Of a stretch of DNA of 64,000 nucleotides, positions 17,252 through 26,076 are shown in pieces. The position numbers and the translations under genes were made by a program. The notes below the pieces were generated by a model. The model was not told the origin of the DNA. It did no database searches and saw only the letters and a program-made list of their open reading frames with translations. This stretch comes from Paenibacillus_E violae (GTDB lineage Bacteria; Bacillota; Bacilli; Paenibacillales; NBRC-103111), in the NCBI RefSeq assembly GCF_032461945.1, contig NZ_JAWCUD010000004.1, positions 1 through 64,000 of the forward strand. Direction: 5' to 3'. Every line of letters starts with the position of its first letter. Positions within the stretch are counted from its first letter, which is position 1.

Positions 17252-17827
17252 CTAAACGCTAACTTTCACCATCGCTGGTCGGATAACTTTGTCTTTAAGA
17301 ATGTAGCCTTTTTGCAGCTCCTCAACGACAATGCCTTCCTCGTACTCGTCAGACTCCACTTGCATGACAGCTTGGTGGAATTCCGGGTTGAACGGCTGAC
17401 CAACAGCTTCGATCGGCTTCAATCCTTCAGCCGTCAGCAGTTGATCCATTCCGCGGTACGTCATTTCCAAACCTTTTGCCAATGCGTCGAAATCTTTTGT
17501 CTCTTTGCTTGACGCTAACGCGCGATCGAAGTTGTCTACAATCGGCAAAAGCTGCTCAATCAATTTAAGTGAAGCATATTTAGCAAAGTCTTCCTTCTCC
17601 GCTCTAGCACGGCGGCGGAAGTTGTCGAAGTCCGCTTGAACGCGCAATAAACGCTGGTAGTTTTCTTCGGCTTGCACACGCACCTTCTCTAGTTCACTCG
17701 CTTCTGCAGAAGCTTCAGCTTGAGTATCTTGAGCTGCCGCATCTTCCTGGTTTTCAGCGGTTTGCTCATTGTCGGTTGCGTATGTAGTGTTCACGTCTTG
17801 CTCTTCTGTTTTGTTATCAGTACTCAA
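17252..17827 (-). CDS. grpE: Nucleotide exchange factor GrpE
   Basis: Promotes ADP release from DnaK. About 60 N-terminal residues are acidic and disordered (many E, D, Q, T). A long helical/coiled-coil region follows (EENYQRLLRVQADFDNFRRR), then LLPIVDNFDRAL and the beta domain with FNPEFHQAVMQVE and KGYILKDKVIRPAMVKVS. Length 191 residues. The start is TTG at 17827 behind GGAGGTG. It lies 60 bp after a thermosome-like chaperonin gene instead of directly after hrcA as in B. subtilis. Confidence 0.97.
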   Translation of the reverse strand: MSTDNKTEEQDVNTTYATDNEQTAENQEDAAAQDTQAEASAEASELEKVRVQAEENYQRLLRVQADFDNFRRRARAEKEDFAKYASLKLIEQLLPIVDNFDRALASSKETKDFDALAKGLEMTYRGMDQLLTAEGLKPIEAVGQPFNPEFHQAVMQVESDEYEEGIVVEELQKGYILKDKVIRPAMVKVSV

Positions 17828-17887
17828 TTGTCCTTCACCTCCTCAACATAATACAACAAAATTTCGTTATCGTCAGTTTGCCCAGCT

Positions 17888-19429
17888 TTACTCTTCTTCA
17901 AAAGGCTGCTTCATCTTAATCACGGTATGAATACGCAGTACAGCGGCAGCAACCTCTCCTGCAGCCTGCAACGCGTGAATTTTCACATCTGCGGGGTCTA
18001 CAATGCCGGCTTCGACGAAATCCGTAACCTGACCGGTGTCGCAATCAATTCCGAGGCTGTCGGTTTCCAGCGCGATCTGCGCCGCTTTCAGCTCTTCAAC
18101 CTTCTCAAGCGGATTATAACCCGCGTTGACAACGATCTGAGCCAGCGGCTTGCGCAGTGCTCCCGCGACAGCGGCCACACCGAAGCCCTCCATGCCCTTC
18201 ATCGTCTCGCGGACACGTTCCAGATCATGCGCCACCGCCATCTCCGCCGCGCCGCCTCCGGGCAAGTACCCGCCGCGTACGGCGGCTTGCACGGCCGAAG
18301 CGGCATCCTTGGCGATGCGCGAGCGCTCATGCGCCGCTTCGCGCGTCGCCGCGCCGACGATCACGGTCACGTGCTGTTCACCGTGACCCGCCGCTACGCG
18401 TACGCGCCCCAGGCGCTCGTCGTACGCGGCATAACCCGCGCGGCCTAGCGCCGCGTCAAGCTCCGGCGCGCTCTTACGCAGCGCCGTGCGACGCACCGGC
18501 CTAGCGCCGGTGTGCTCGCTGAGGTGCTGCAAGTCCCTGCGGGACAAGCGCTGCAGCACGATGATGCCATGGTCGGAGCAGAACTGTTCCGCCTCGGGGT
18601 CAACCCCGCGGTCGGAGGCGATGAGTCCGACCCCAAGCTCCAGCAGCGACGCAAGGTTGCTGCGGAAAAGCTCTCTCAGCTGCATGTACCGTTGGAAGCC
18701 TGCCTCGGTGACCAGCGATTCCTCGCTGACCGCCTCAGGCTCCAAGGCATCATGCAGAACAAGAATGCGGGCATCTCGCCGCTCTTGGTCGAGATGCAGG
18801 TTCATCGGCTTCTGGTTCAACAGAATGCCGGTCCAGACCTCGCTGCTCGCCTCTTCATGGGCGATCACGCTGTCAGCGAAGCGATAGCCGTCTTCGCGAA
18901 GCTTCGCCTCGCCGACCGCTTCGGCGGCTTGAACGATGAGCCTCGCGATATCCGTCTGCTCTCGGCCTGCCGTGATCGCGATGCGCTTCAGCGCCTCATC
19001 GTTTAGCCCCGTGATCGCGCGGCTTCGGCGCTCCAGGCTTTCTACCGCCAGCTCGATGCCTTGCAGCATCCCGCTGACGACCTTGGCAACCGGTACGCCG
19101 CGCGTTACTTGCGCGACACCTTCCTGCACCAGCGCCCCGGCAAGAACCGTCGCTGTCGTTGTGCCGTCGCCAATTTGTCGCTGCTGGCTCCGCGCGACTT
19201 GAATCATCAATCTGGCTGCGGGATGGGAGACGTCCATTTTCTCTAAAATGGTAACTCCATCATTGGTGATGATGACATCACCCTGTCCGCCAACCAGCAT
19301 AGTATCCAGCCCCTTAGGGCCCAGTGTGCCCTCAACCGCGGAACAAATAGCCCTAACGGCGGCTGCATTATTAACTAATGTAGAGTAGCGTTCTTCGCCC
19401 TCGCTGTGTCCTGTCTTGATACCGCTCAT
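17888..19429 (-). CDS. Thermosome-like (group II/III) chaperonin in the dnaK operon
   Basis: A 513-residue Cpn60/TCP-1 protein that resembles archaeal thermosomes more than GroEL. Seen: GTLGPKGLDTML (35-45), NDGVTIL then HPAA (56-72, group II pattern), ATP loop GDGTTTATVL (87-96), an apical segment about 228-262 where the built-in lid protrusion lies, a candidate catalytic Asp in ERSRIAKDA (D375), PGGGAAE, and the group II-like end GIDCDTGQVTDFVEAGIVDP...VLRIHTVI. The ATG at 19429 overlaps the hrcA stop as ATGA; a TTG four codons upstream is less likely. Bacterial archaeal-like (group III) chaperonins have been reported from Firmicutes, often beside dnaK. Bases ~18130-19150 are very G+C rich. 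Confidence 0.9.
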   Translation of the reverse strand: MSGIKTGHSEGEERYSTLVNNAAAVRAICSAVEGTLGPKGLDTMLVGGQGDVIITNDGVTILEKMDVSHPAARLMIQVARSQQRQIGDGTTTATVLAGALVQEGVAQVTRGVPVAKVVSGMLQGIELAVESLERRSRAITGLNDEALKRIAITAGREQTDIARLIVQAAEAVGEAKLREDGYRFADSVIAHEEASSEVWTGILLNQKPMNLHLDQERRDARILVLHDALEPEAVSEESLVTEAGFQRYMQLRELFRSNLASLLELGVGLIASDRGVDPEAEQFCSDHGIIVLQRLSRRDLQHLSEHTGARPVRRTALRKSAPELDAALGRAGYAAYDERLGRVRVAAGHGEQHVTVIVGAATREAAHERSRIAKDAASAVQAAVRGGYLPGGGAAEMAVAHDLERVRETMKGMEGFGVAAVAGALRKPLAQIVVNAGYNPLEKVEELKAAQIALETDSLGIDCDTGQVTDFVEAGIVDPADVKIHALQAAGEVAAAVLRIHTVIKMKQPFEEE

Positions 19430-20454
19430 TTGCCGTACCAACGTCCCAGCACGTCTTCCATTTGCTTCGATAAATGATTCATTAAACTAATGACCCTGCC
19501 GTACTCCATTCGCGTTGGCCCCAAGATGCCTATAGTACCCAGAGGCTGACCGCCAATCGAATAGGAGGCCGTAATCAAACTGCAATTATTTATAGCTTCA
19601 ATACTATTTTCAGCACCGATTTTGATCTCCATGCCTTCATTTGTCGGAGTAAACAATTTGATAAGTGTAGGTGCTTCTTCCAATAGATCAAAAATGCTTT
19701 TAACCTTGTCAACATCTTTAAATTCAGGCTGTGTCAGCATGTTGGTCATACCGCTAAGAAACACGCGATCCTTCTCATCACTTTGCAGCACACTTTCCAC
19801 AACCGAAAGAAGCTCCTGGTAACCATTCACATATTTGCCCAGCTCGCTCGCAACTTCATTATAAAGTCGGGATTTAAACTGGATCAGCGGCACATTCTGC
19901 AATTTGGCATTCAGAATATTGACAACCTTCTCGATGTCGGACATGCGAATACCATCAGGAATCGTAATCGTTTTGTTCTCCACATGCCCTGTATTCATAA
20001 CGATGATGGCAACAGCAGTCGTCTCAGTTAGTGGGATGATCTGCAAATGCTTCAGCGTCGTACTGAATACCTCAGGCCCGAGCACAATCGATGTATAATT
20101 CGTCAAGGAGGACAGTACACCGGCGACATGCTGGATAACGCCTTCCATCTCTTGAATGCGCTGAGCAAAAGTGCCCTTCATTGAATTCAAATCATTCTCA
20201 TGCAAAGTCCCATGCTGGAGCAGATGATCGACATAGTAACGATAACCTTTGTGCGAGGGTATACGGCCTGCGGACGTATGGGGCTGCTCCAAGTAACCCA
20301 TCTCTTCGAGATCGGACATTTCGTTACGAATCGTTGCCGGGCTAAATCCGACATTGCCTCGTTTCGAAATACTTCTTGAACCAATTGGCTCTGCTGAACG
20401 AACATAATCATCTATGATAGCACTTAAAATCATGCGTTGCCGATCCGTCAACAT
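19426..20454 (-). CDS. hrcA: Heat-inducible transcription repressor HrcA
   Basis: Represses class I heat-shock operons by binding CIRCE. It starts MLTDRQRMILSAIIDDYVRSAEP with a winged-helix N-terminus (TIRNEMSDLEEMGYLEQPHTSAGRIPS is the conserved stretch, about 40-66). The GAF-like core holds LGPTRMEYGRVISLM near the end. Length 342 residues. ATG at 20454 has GGAGGGG 6 bases upstream; a TTG one codon earlier is possible. A perfect CIRCE lies 43 bp upstream, so the gene should be autoregulated with the chaperonin, grpE, dnaK and dnaJ. Confidence 0.97.
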   Translation of the reverse strand: MLTDRQRMILSAIIDDYVRSAEPIGSRSISKRGNVGFSPATIRNEMSDLEEMGYLEQPHTSAGRIPSHKGYRYYVDHLLQHGTLHENDLNSMKGTFAQRIQEMEGVIQHVAGVLSSLTNYTSIVLGPEVFSTTLKHLQIIPLTETTAVAIIVMNTGHVENKTITIPDGIRMSDIEKVVNILNAKLQNVPLIQFKSRLYNEVASELGKYVNGYQELLSVVESVLQSDEKDRVFLSGMTNMLTQPEFKDVDKVKSIFDLLEEAPTLIKLFTPTNEGMEIKIGAENSIEAINNCSLITASYSIGGQPLGTIGILGPTRMEYGRVISLMNHLSKQMEDVLGRWYGK

Positions 20455-20496
20455 CAAGTACCCCTCCTCTTCACAATCGTTCTATGATCACTTTCG

Positions 20497-20523
20497 TTAG
20501 CACTCGTATTTAGTGAGTGCTAA
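20497..20523 (-). promoter_or_regulatory. CIRCE operator of the hrcA-dnaK operon
   Basis: TTAGCACTC, 9 bases, GAGTGCTAA: an exact match to the CIRCE inverted repeat bound by HrcA. It sits between the putative promoter and the hrcA start and is the only copy I found in the window. Confidence 0.97.
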
Positions 20524-20534
20524 ATCCTAATACA

Positions 20535-20564
20535 AAAATAACAGACCCTAAGGTCTGTTGTCAA
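20535..20564 (-). promoter_or_regulatory. Putative sigma-A promoter of hrcA operon, overlapping a terminator
   Basis: On the minus strand TTGACA (20559-20564) is a perfect -35, with TATTTT or TTATTT 17-18 bp on as a weaker -10. The spacer contains AACAGACC/GGTCTGTT (20540-20559), which with the following ATTTTTG forms the terminator of the GNAT gene. The -10 assignment is the weak part. Confidence 0.5.
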
Positions 20565-20565
20565 G

Positions 20566-21045
20566 TCAATCCAATCGTTTGAGTACCGCGATTTCATCGC
20601 AGCAATACTGTTTTTTGCAATGCATACAATCTTTCCAAACCTTCTCCGGAAAAATCTCTTTTGGTACAAGGGTAAAACCATTTTTTTGAAAAAAAGCAAC
20701 TTCATACGTTAGCGCCATTACTTTCACAATGCCTTGGCTTCTTGCTTCTTCAACCAAGAAATCAACAAGCTTGCCGCCAATTCCTTGCCCTTTGAAGCCT
20801 GGCGTCATACCTAGCGAGCGAATCTCGACAAGATCTGGTCCAAGCCTTGTAAGGGAGCCGCAGCCTATTAACGTACCATCATGCTCGGCAACGACGAAAG
20901 AGTCAATTTGCTCCTCCAGCATTTCCTTGGTACGCGGCAGCATAATGCCCTGCTTCGCATAGCCTTGTATAATTTCATAAAGCTTCTCGATATCGATGAT
21001 CGATGCTTTCCTAACGGACACTGTAGTTGATGAATTCACTGTCAT
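20566..21045 (-). CDS. GNAT N-acetyltransferase, ArgA-like
   Basis: Acetyl-CoA dependent acetyltransferase. The GNAT core shows SFVVAEHDGTLIGCGSL, VEIRSLGMTPGFKGQGIGGK (motif A pyrophosphate loop) and YEVAFFQKNGF. The C-terminal KDCMHCKKQYCCDEIAVLK is the cysteine-rich tail I associate with the short GNAT form of N-acetylglutamate synthase. No arg gene is adjacent, so the substrate is open. The start is uncertain: ATG at 21045 (159 residues) lacks good spacing to its GGTGGG, and a TTG at 21099 or a GTG just downstream are alternatives. A terminator follows, embedded in the hrcA promoter. Confidence 0.8.
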   Translation of the reverse strand: MTVNSSTTVSVRKASIIDIEKLYEIIQGYAKQGIMLPRTKEMLEEQIDSFVVAEHDGTLIGCGSLTRLGPDLVEIRSLGMTPGFKGQGIGGKLVDFLVEEARSQGIVKVMALTYEVAFFQKNGFTLVPKEIFPEKVWKDCMHCKKQYCCDEIAVLKRLD

Positions 21046-21198
21046 CCCACCAATCGCAACAAAAATGCACAAAACCCACGCTAGCGTCCTCACAGCCAAA
21101 CTGCTGTAACGCTTGTGGATTCATGTATAAATATACAACATACCGTATATTTGCACAAGGGATTTTTTGCCCGACGCCGGGTTAAGTCCAAGAAGGGC

Positions 21199-22350
21199 CT
21201 AAGTTAAGAAGGAAGCAAACACTTCATTGCCCAGCAATATGCCGTGTTTGGATAATCGATACCCGTCTGGCGTTCGCTCCAGCAATTTTTTCTGTTCCCA
21301 GCCTTTAATTGTTTCTCCGAAATGCGCTTCAATCGTATCTCCAAACTGATCTTGGAAGTCGACATTCCGAACGCCTTCCAACAAACGCAAGCCGACCATC
21401 ATGAAATCCTCCATCGCTTCTTGCCGCGTAACTTCAAATTGTTCCATGATTGGCAAACCGACTTTAGTGGCATCAATGTATGGCTGAATTCCTTTCACAT
21501 TAACATGACGCTGCCTATTCATATAACCATGCGCGCCTGCGCCAAGCCCATAGTAAGAGCGATTACGCCAATACATCGTATTGTGCCTGCTTTCTCGCCC
21601 TGGCTTCGCAAAGTTGCTAATCTCATATTGCTTGTAACCTGCTGCTTCCAAACGCTTCATGATGAGCTCATACATATCGACCTCTTCATCTTCACTTGGC
21701 AGCGGCAGCTGATTTTTGTTGAACAACGTATGGAACAACGTATTTTCTTCCACTTTTAAACTGTAGATGGAGTAATGCTGTAGATCGAGCGATAAAGCTT
21801 CATCCAAGGTCGCTTGCATGATCTCGACGGTTTGTTTCGGCAAACCAAACATTAAATCGATAGACAAATTGTTAAACCCAAGCTTTTTGGCATTCTCAAT
21901 GCTTCTATGCACATCATCTGTATTATGAATACGGCCAATCGCCGCAAGCAGATCATTGTTAAATGACTGCACGCCGAAGCTTATCCGGTTGACGCCGCCT
22001 TCTTTCATAACCGCAAGCTTATCTTCATCCGTTGTTCCCGGATTCGCTTCCATCGAGAATTCGACTTCTGCCGCGTCAGCCGGAAAATAAGTCCGGACCA
22101 TCCGCAAGAATCGTTCCATTTGATCAGGAAGCAAAACCGTCGGTGTTCCTCCACCTACGAAGATTGTTTCTACTTTGGCCGGCGGGTTATTTTTTACAGT
22201 AAGCTCCATTTCACGTTCCAGCGCATCTAAATACTCCATCACAGGCTGGCCTTTGAGCACGTAGGAGTTAAAATCGCAATAATGGCATTTATTTGTGCAA
22301 AACGGGATATGAATGTACACAGCGGTTGGAGCTGCATAAGTAACTAACAT
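21199..22350 (-). CDS. hemW: Radical SAM heme chaperone HemW
   Basis: Heme-binding radical-SAM protein, long annotated as oxygen-independent coproporphyrinogen oxidase-like. The motif IPFCTNKCHYCDFNSYV (about 16-32) has CxxxCxxC followed by Asp-Phe, as in HemW; the extra cysteine of true HemN is absent. FVGGGTPTVL and SFGVQSFNNDLL follow, then the HemN C-terminal domain (GLGAGAHGYMN, FMMVGLRLLEGV). Length 383 residues. It follows lepA on the minus strand as in B. subtilis (lepA-hemN-hrcA), with two large hairpins in the 133-bp gap. Confidence 0.93.
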   Translation of the reverse strand: MLVTYAAPTAVYIHIPFCTNKCHYCDFNSYVLKGQPVMEYLDALEREMELTVKNNPPAKVETIFVGGGTPTVLLPDQMERFLRMVRTYFPADAAEVEFSMEANPGTTDEDKLAVMKEGGVNRISFGVQSFNNDLLAAIGRIHNTDDVHRSIENAKKLGFNNLSIDLMFGLPKQTVEIMQATLDEALSLDLQHYSIYSLKVEENTLFHTLFNKNQLPLPSEDEEVDMYELIMKRLEAAGYKQYEISNFAKPGRESRHNTMYWRNRSYYGLGAGAHGYMNRQRHVNVKGIQPYIDATKVGLPIMEQFEVTRQEAMEDFMMVGLRLLEGVRNVDFQDQFGDTIEAHFGETIKGWEQKKLLERTPDGYRLSKHGILLGNEVFASFLT

Positions 22351-22369
22351 AGGGGTATTTCCTTTCTAT

Positions 22370-22475
22370 CCTAGACATCCGAATTCGCCGTCCTGATGGA
22401 CGAGCGCGTTTGTCTAGGTTATCAACTGATAAGAAGCCAAGGGGCAGAGTACTCTGCCACCCCAGCTTCTTATTC
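22370..22475 (-). other. Two large hairpins between lepA and hemW
   Basis: First hairpin: CCTAGACA (22370-22377) with TGTCTAGG (22411-22418) and an inner CGTCC/GGACG stem. Second: GATAAGAAGC with GCTTCTTATT around a perfect palindrome GGCAGAGTACTCTGCC (22443-22458). Neither is followed by a T run on the minus strand, so simple termination is doubtful. Confidence 0.6.
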
Positions 22476-22483
22476 ACTGCAAA

Positions 22484-24298
22484 CTATTCGTCTATTTTGA
22501 GTACAGCCATGAACGCCTCTTGCGGCACTTCCACGCTGCCGACCTGCTTCATGCGCTTTTTACCTTCTTTTTGCTTGTCGAGCAATTTCCGTTTACGCGA
22601 AATGTCACCGCCGTAACACTTGGCAAGGACGTTTTTCCGCATGGCTTTAACGGTTTCACGAGCTACGATCTTTTGTCCGATTGCCGCTTGAATCGGCACC
22701 TCGAACATTTGACGAGGAATCAAATCCTTCAATTTGTCGCAAATGATTTTGCCGCGGTTATATGCGGTATCACGGTGAACAATGAAAGAAAGCGCATCGA
22801 CCTGCTCAGAATTGAGCAAAATGTCCATTTTCACGAGATTCGACTTCTTGTATCCGGACAATTCATAATCAAAGGACGCGTAGCCTTTGGTTCTGGATTT
22901 CAACATATCAAAGAAGTCATAAACGATCTCGGACAATGGGATGTCGTAAGTCAATGTGACGCGGTTCGAATCCAAGTACTCCATGTTCAAGTATTCGCCG
23001 CGTTTGCCTTGGCATAGCTCCATGATCGTGCCTACATAATCATTCGGCACAATGACGGAAGCTTTGACATACGGCTCTTCAACGAAATCGATACGCTGTG
23101 GATCCGGATAGTTCGATGGGTTATCAATGTCCATCACATCGCCGTTCGTTAATGTGATGCGGTAGATAACGCTTGGCGCCGTCGTGATCAGCGGAATATT
23201 GAACTCACGTTCAATACGTTCCTGAATGATTTCCATGTGCAGCAGTCCCAAGAAACCGCAGCGGAAGCCAAATCCTAACGCTGTCGATGTTTCAGGTTCG
23301 AAACGGAGTGATGCGTCATTGAGTTCCAATTTCTGCAGAGCTTCACGCAAATCATTGTAATCCGTTGTTTCTATTGGATACAATCCACAGAAAACCATCG
23401 GGTTAATGCGTCGGTAGCCTGGCAGCGGCTCTGGCGCTTGGCGATCCGCTTCGGTTACCGTGTCCCCGACGCGCGTGTCTCCGACATTTTTGATACCGGC
23501 AACGATAAATCCAACATCTCCGACTTCCAGCGATGGAACCGAGGACATTCTTGGCTTGAACGCGCCAACCTCGATGACTTCGAACGTTTTGTTGGTCGCC
23601 ATCATCTTGATTTTGGAGCCTGCCTTGATCGAACCGTCTACAACACGCACATAAACAATAACACCTTTGTATGCGTCATAGTGAGAGTCGAAAATCAACG
23701 CTTTGAGCGGATTGTCTGGATTGCCCTGTGGTGCCGGCACCTTCTGACAAACTTGCTCGATGATTTCCTTAATGCCAATGCCTGCTTTCGCAGATGCGTG
23801 TACTGCTTCACTAGCATCAAGCCCGATCACGTCCTCGATTTCCTGCTTCACTTTATCGGGATCAGCGCTTGGCAAATCGATTTTATTAATAACGGGTAAA
23901 ATTTCCAAGTTATTTTCAAGCGCCAGATATACGTTAGCCAGCGTTTGAGCTTCAATTCCCTGTGCAGCGTCTACAACCAGCAAAGCTCCTTCGCAAGCCG
24001 CAAGGCTTCGGGATACTTCATAAGTAAAGTCGACGTGTCCTGGTGTATCAATCAGATTAAGGATATAATCAATGCCGTCATCTGCCCGATAATTCAGTCT
24101 TACCGCTTGCAGCTTGATTGTAATCCCGCGTTCCCGCTCCAGATCCATTTGGTCAAGTACTTGCTCCTGCATCTCACGGGTCGACAGAGCACCTGTATAT
24201 TCCAAAATTCGGTCAGCAAGTGTTGATTTGCCGTGATCGATATGAGCGATGATAGAAAAGTTTCGAATTCTTGATTGTCTTTCGCGAATGTCAGTCAT
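22484..24298 (-). CDS. lepA: Elongation factor 4 (LepA)
   Basis: Ribosome-associated translational GTPase. G1 is AHIDHGKSTL (about 19-28), G2/G3 ERGITIKLQAVRL and DTPGHVDF, G4 NKIDLP and G5 SAKAG. The EF4-specific C-terminus includes KCYGGDISRKRKLLDKQKEG and ends VPQEAFMAVLKIDE. Length 604 residues, as expected. The gene sits downstream of the yqxA-like and spoIIP genes, as in B. subtilis. Confidence 0.98.
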   Translation of the reverse strand: MTDIRERQSRIRNFSIIAHIDHGKSTLADRILEYTGALSTREMQEQVLDQMDLERERGITIKLQAVRLNYRADDGIDYILNLIDTPGHVDFTYEVSRSLAACEGALLVVDAAQGIEAQTLANVYLALENNLEILPVINKIDLPSADPDKVKQEIEDVIGLDASEAVHASAKAGIGIKEIIEQVCQKVPAPQGNPDNPLKALIFDSHYDAYKGVIVYVRVVDGSIKAGSKIKMMATNKTFEVIEVGAFKPRMSSVPSLEVGDVGFIVAGIKNVGDTRVGDTVTEADRQAPEPLPGYRRINPMVFCGLYPIETTDYNDLREALQKLELNDASLRFEPETSTALGFGFRCGFLGLLHMEIIQERIEREFNIPLITTAPSVIYRITLTNGDVMDIDNPSNYPDPQRIDFVEEPYVKASVIVPNDYVGTIMELCQGKRGEYLNMEYLDSNRVTLTYDIPLSEIVYDFFDMLKSRTKGYASFDYELSGYKKSNLVKMDILLNSEQVDALSFIVHRDTAYNRGKIICDKLKDLIPRQMFEVPIQAAIGQKIVARETVKAMRKNVLAKCYGGDISRKRKLLDKQKEGKKRMKQVGSVEVPQEAFMAVLKIDE

Positions 24299-24374
24299 GC
24301 TAACGTAATAACCCCCACAACATGCAAATAATTTTCATTATAGCAGTTGTGGGAAGTTGCAGCAATGTACACCC

Positions 24375-24788
24375 TTATCCTTTGCCCAATATGGCGTCAA
24401 ATATCGACACGAACAACTTAATTCCATGATGCGATGCGATTTGCAGCAGGTCTCCGAGTTTATTTCCCACATGATTCAGAGAGTTGTCGTGGTCGGCTAC
24501 GGGATCCGGTTTCTTTTCGGTTTCAGGTTTCGCGTTCGAACCTGCATTTGCTTTAGCTCTAGCATCACCATTGGGGGTTGGAGACGGGTTTGCCTTACCG
24601 GCACTTGCAGCAGCAACTGTCCCATTCCCTGCTGGCTTCACGGGCTCTTGAGCGGCGGCTTTCGCAGAAGGCTGAGGACCTTGAATTCGTTCCATCCCGC
24701 TGGACGCTAAGCTGACACCGAATAAAATGCAGAACAGCAGCAGCAATCCGAACAAGCTCACCTTGATATAAAAGTGCCTCAGCTTCAT
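24375..24788 (-). CDS. YqxA-like (DUF3679) membrane protein
   Basis: A 137-residue protein starting MKLRHFYIKVSLFGLLLLFC, with one transmembrane helix at about 8-27, a P/A/K-rich linker (about 35-95) and a short C-terminal segment GNKLGDLLQIASHHGIKLF. In B. subtilis the gene between spoIIP and lepA is yqxA; position and topology match, although sequence similarity was judged only by layout. ATG at 24788 is chosen because AAAGGAGG lies 7 bases upstream; two ATGs further up lack such a site. Role unknown, probably sporulation-linked. Confidence 0.7.
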   Translation of the reverse strand: MKLRHFYIKVSLFGLLLLFCILFGVSLASSGMERIQGPQPSAKAAAQEPVKPAGNGTVAAASAGKANPSPTPNGDARAKANAGSNAKPETEKKPDPVADHDNSLNHVGNKLGDLLQIASHHGIKLFVSIFDAILGKG

Positions 24789-24849
24789 GATAAAGCCTCC
24801 TTTAATTTTCATAATGTTGCCTCTAAGCTTCTTCATTCCCTCAAATTAT

Positions 24850-26076
24850 TTAAGATTGCTTGGGACTTGCAGCCGGGGCGTCAACTTTCTTCGCATTCAA
24901 AATCACTTCTGAAATGGCATCGGCCAGCCAATCTGTTGTTCGGTAGCACTCCTCCAATGAATTGTAGGGACCGCCTACCTCAATCAATATGTTGTTTGGC
25001 GAAAAGTTCTGATTATACAATCCATTGCCTTCACTAGCTTCCTTCGCATGGATCCCTTTGGAGATCCCAGGATGTTTGGCTTCTAAAACTTGATGAATCT
25101 TATTGGCGAACTCCTCATTCTTTTTCCAGTTTGGATTCTTTCCGCCGATGATGAAATACACCTGTGCGTAATCCTTGCCGTCAATCGTAACGGTTGTTTT
25201 ATTGCGAGCCGCGGAATCGCGATGGAGATCGAAATAATACTGTAGATCCGGATGCTGGGCGGCTGCTTCCTGCAATGTTTTCAAGGAATATTTATAAGAG
25301 TATGGATATTCGAAATTTTTAACCGTGCTTGGATAAATGGTTTGTGAATGAACTGCTCCGATTCCGTCTTTTTCCAGATTCTGCGCCAGCCGTTGGCCGA
25401 CGGAAATAATATTGACTTTATCGCTATAAGCTTTGTCCGGATCCGTAACTCCCTTGAGTTCAGGCAGAAAAGATTCATTGCTATGTGTTTGGTAAATGAA
25501 AGCTACATTGTCACCTGCTGATTTGGGCGGCTGACCTGTTTGACTCACAGTTGGCGTTGTAGTACCTGTTGGTATGGGTTCGGGCGTTGGGCTCGGAGGA
25601 TTCTTGGCCTCTGCTTCCAGATCCGTGGAGACGGGATTGTAATCGACAGGATCGCTCGGGTTCGCTTCGCTTCCTTTGACCAGGACGGTTGACTTGTTGG
25701 CATCCATACCTGGAACTTCGCTGGCCACCAAACTTTTCGGATCGCTTGGATTAATGTCCGTCAGGAACTGGAAAGCAAAATGGAAGACATTATGCTGAGA
25801 GAACGTAAATTTCTTCTGGTCTTTATTTAGATGAGGCACTTCCATGCCAAGCATATCGATAAAAAACTGATTCGTGACAGATGCGGCTAAACTTTTCATC
25901 GACGAGACCGGCGAGGTCGTTATGACTTTATTCTGCAGATAGCCCCCTACGCCAACTAAAACAAAAATGGCTAATGTTGCTGCGCTTAGAATAAAGAACG
26001 TTTTTCCGACGGAACTGGCGCTTTGAAAGGTTTTTCGGACGTGGCTGAGATTGAGAGTGGCTGAAGTCCATTTCAT
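24850..26076 (-). CDS. spoIIP: Stage II sporulation protein P
   Basis: Peptidoglycan amidase/endopeptidase acting with SpoIID and SpoIIM in engulfment. An N-terminal transmembrane helix lies at about 25-47. A Pro/Thr linker (about 155-190) precedes the catalytic amidase_3-like domain with FIYQTHSNESFLPEL (zinc His and Glu), YYFDLHRDSAARNKT and ILIEVGGPYNSLEECYRTT. Length 408 residues is typical. ATG at 26076 has AGGAGG. In B. subtilis gpr and spoIIP are adjacent; here a TIR gene set separates them. Confidence 0.95.
   Translation of the reverse strand: MKWTSATLNLSHVRKTFQSASSVGKTFFILSAATLAIFVLVGVGGYLQNKVITTSPVSSMKSLAASVTNQFFIDMLGMEVPHLNKDQKKFTFSQHNVFHFAFQFLTDINPSDPKSLVASEVPGMDANKSTVLVKGSEANPSDPVDYNPVSTDLEAEAKNPPSPTPEPIPTGTTTPTVSQTGQPPKSAGDNVAFIYQTHSNESFLPELKGVTDPDKAYSDKVNIISVGQRLAQNLEKDGIGAVHSQTIYPSTVKNFEYPYSYKYSLKTLQEAAAQHPDLQYYFDLHRDSAARNKTTVTIDGKDYAQVYFIIGGKNPNWKKNEEFANKIHQVLEAKHPGISKGIHAKEASEGNGLYNQNFSPNNILIEVGGPYNSLEECYRTTDWLADAISEVILNAKKVDAPAASPKQS

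Noticed and set aside
18445..19006. Several open frames on both strands within the chaperonin gene
   Set aside because: Produced by high G+C; the chaperonin frame has full-length family motifs.
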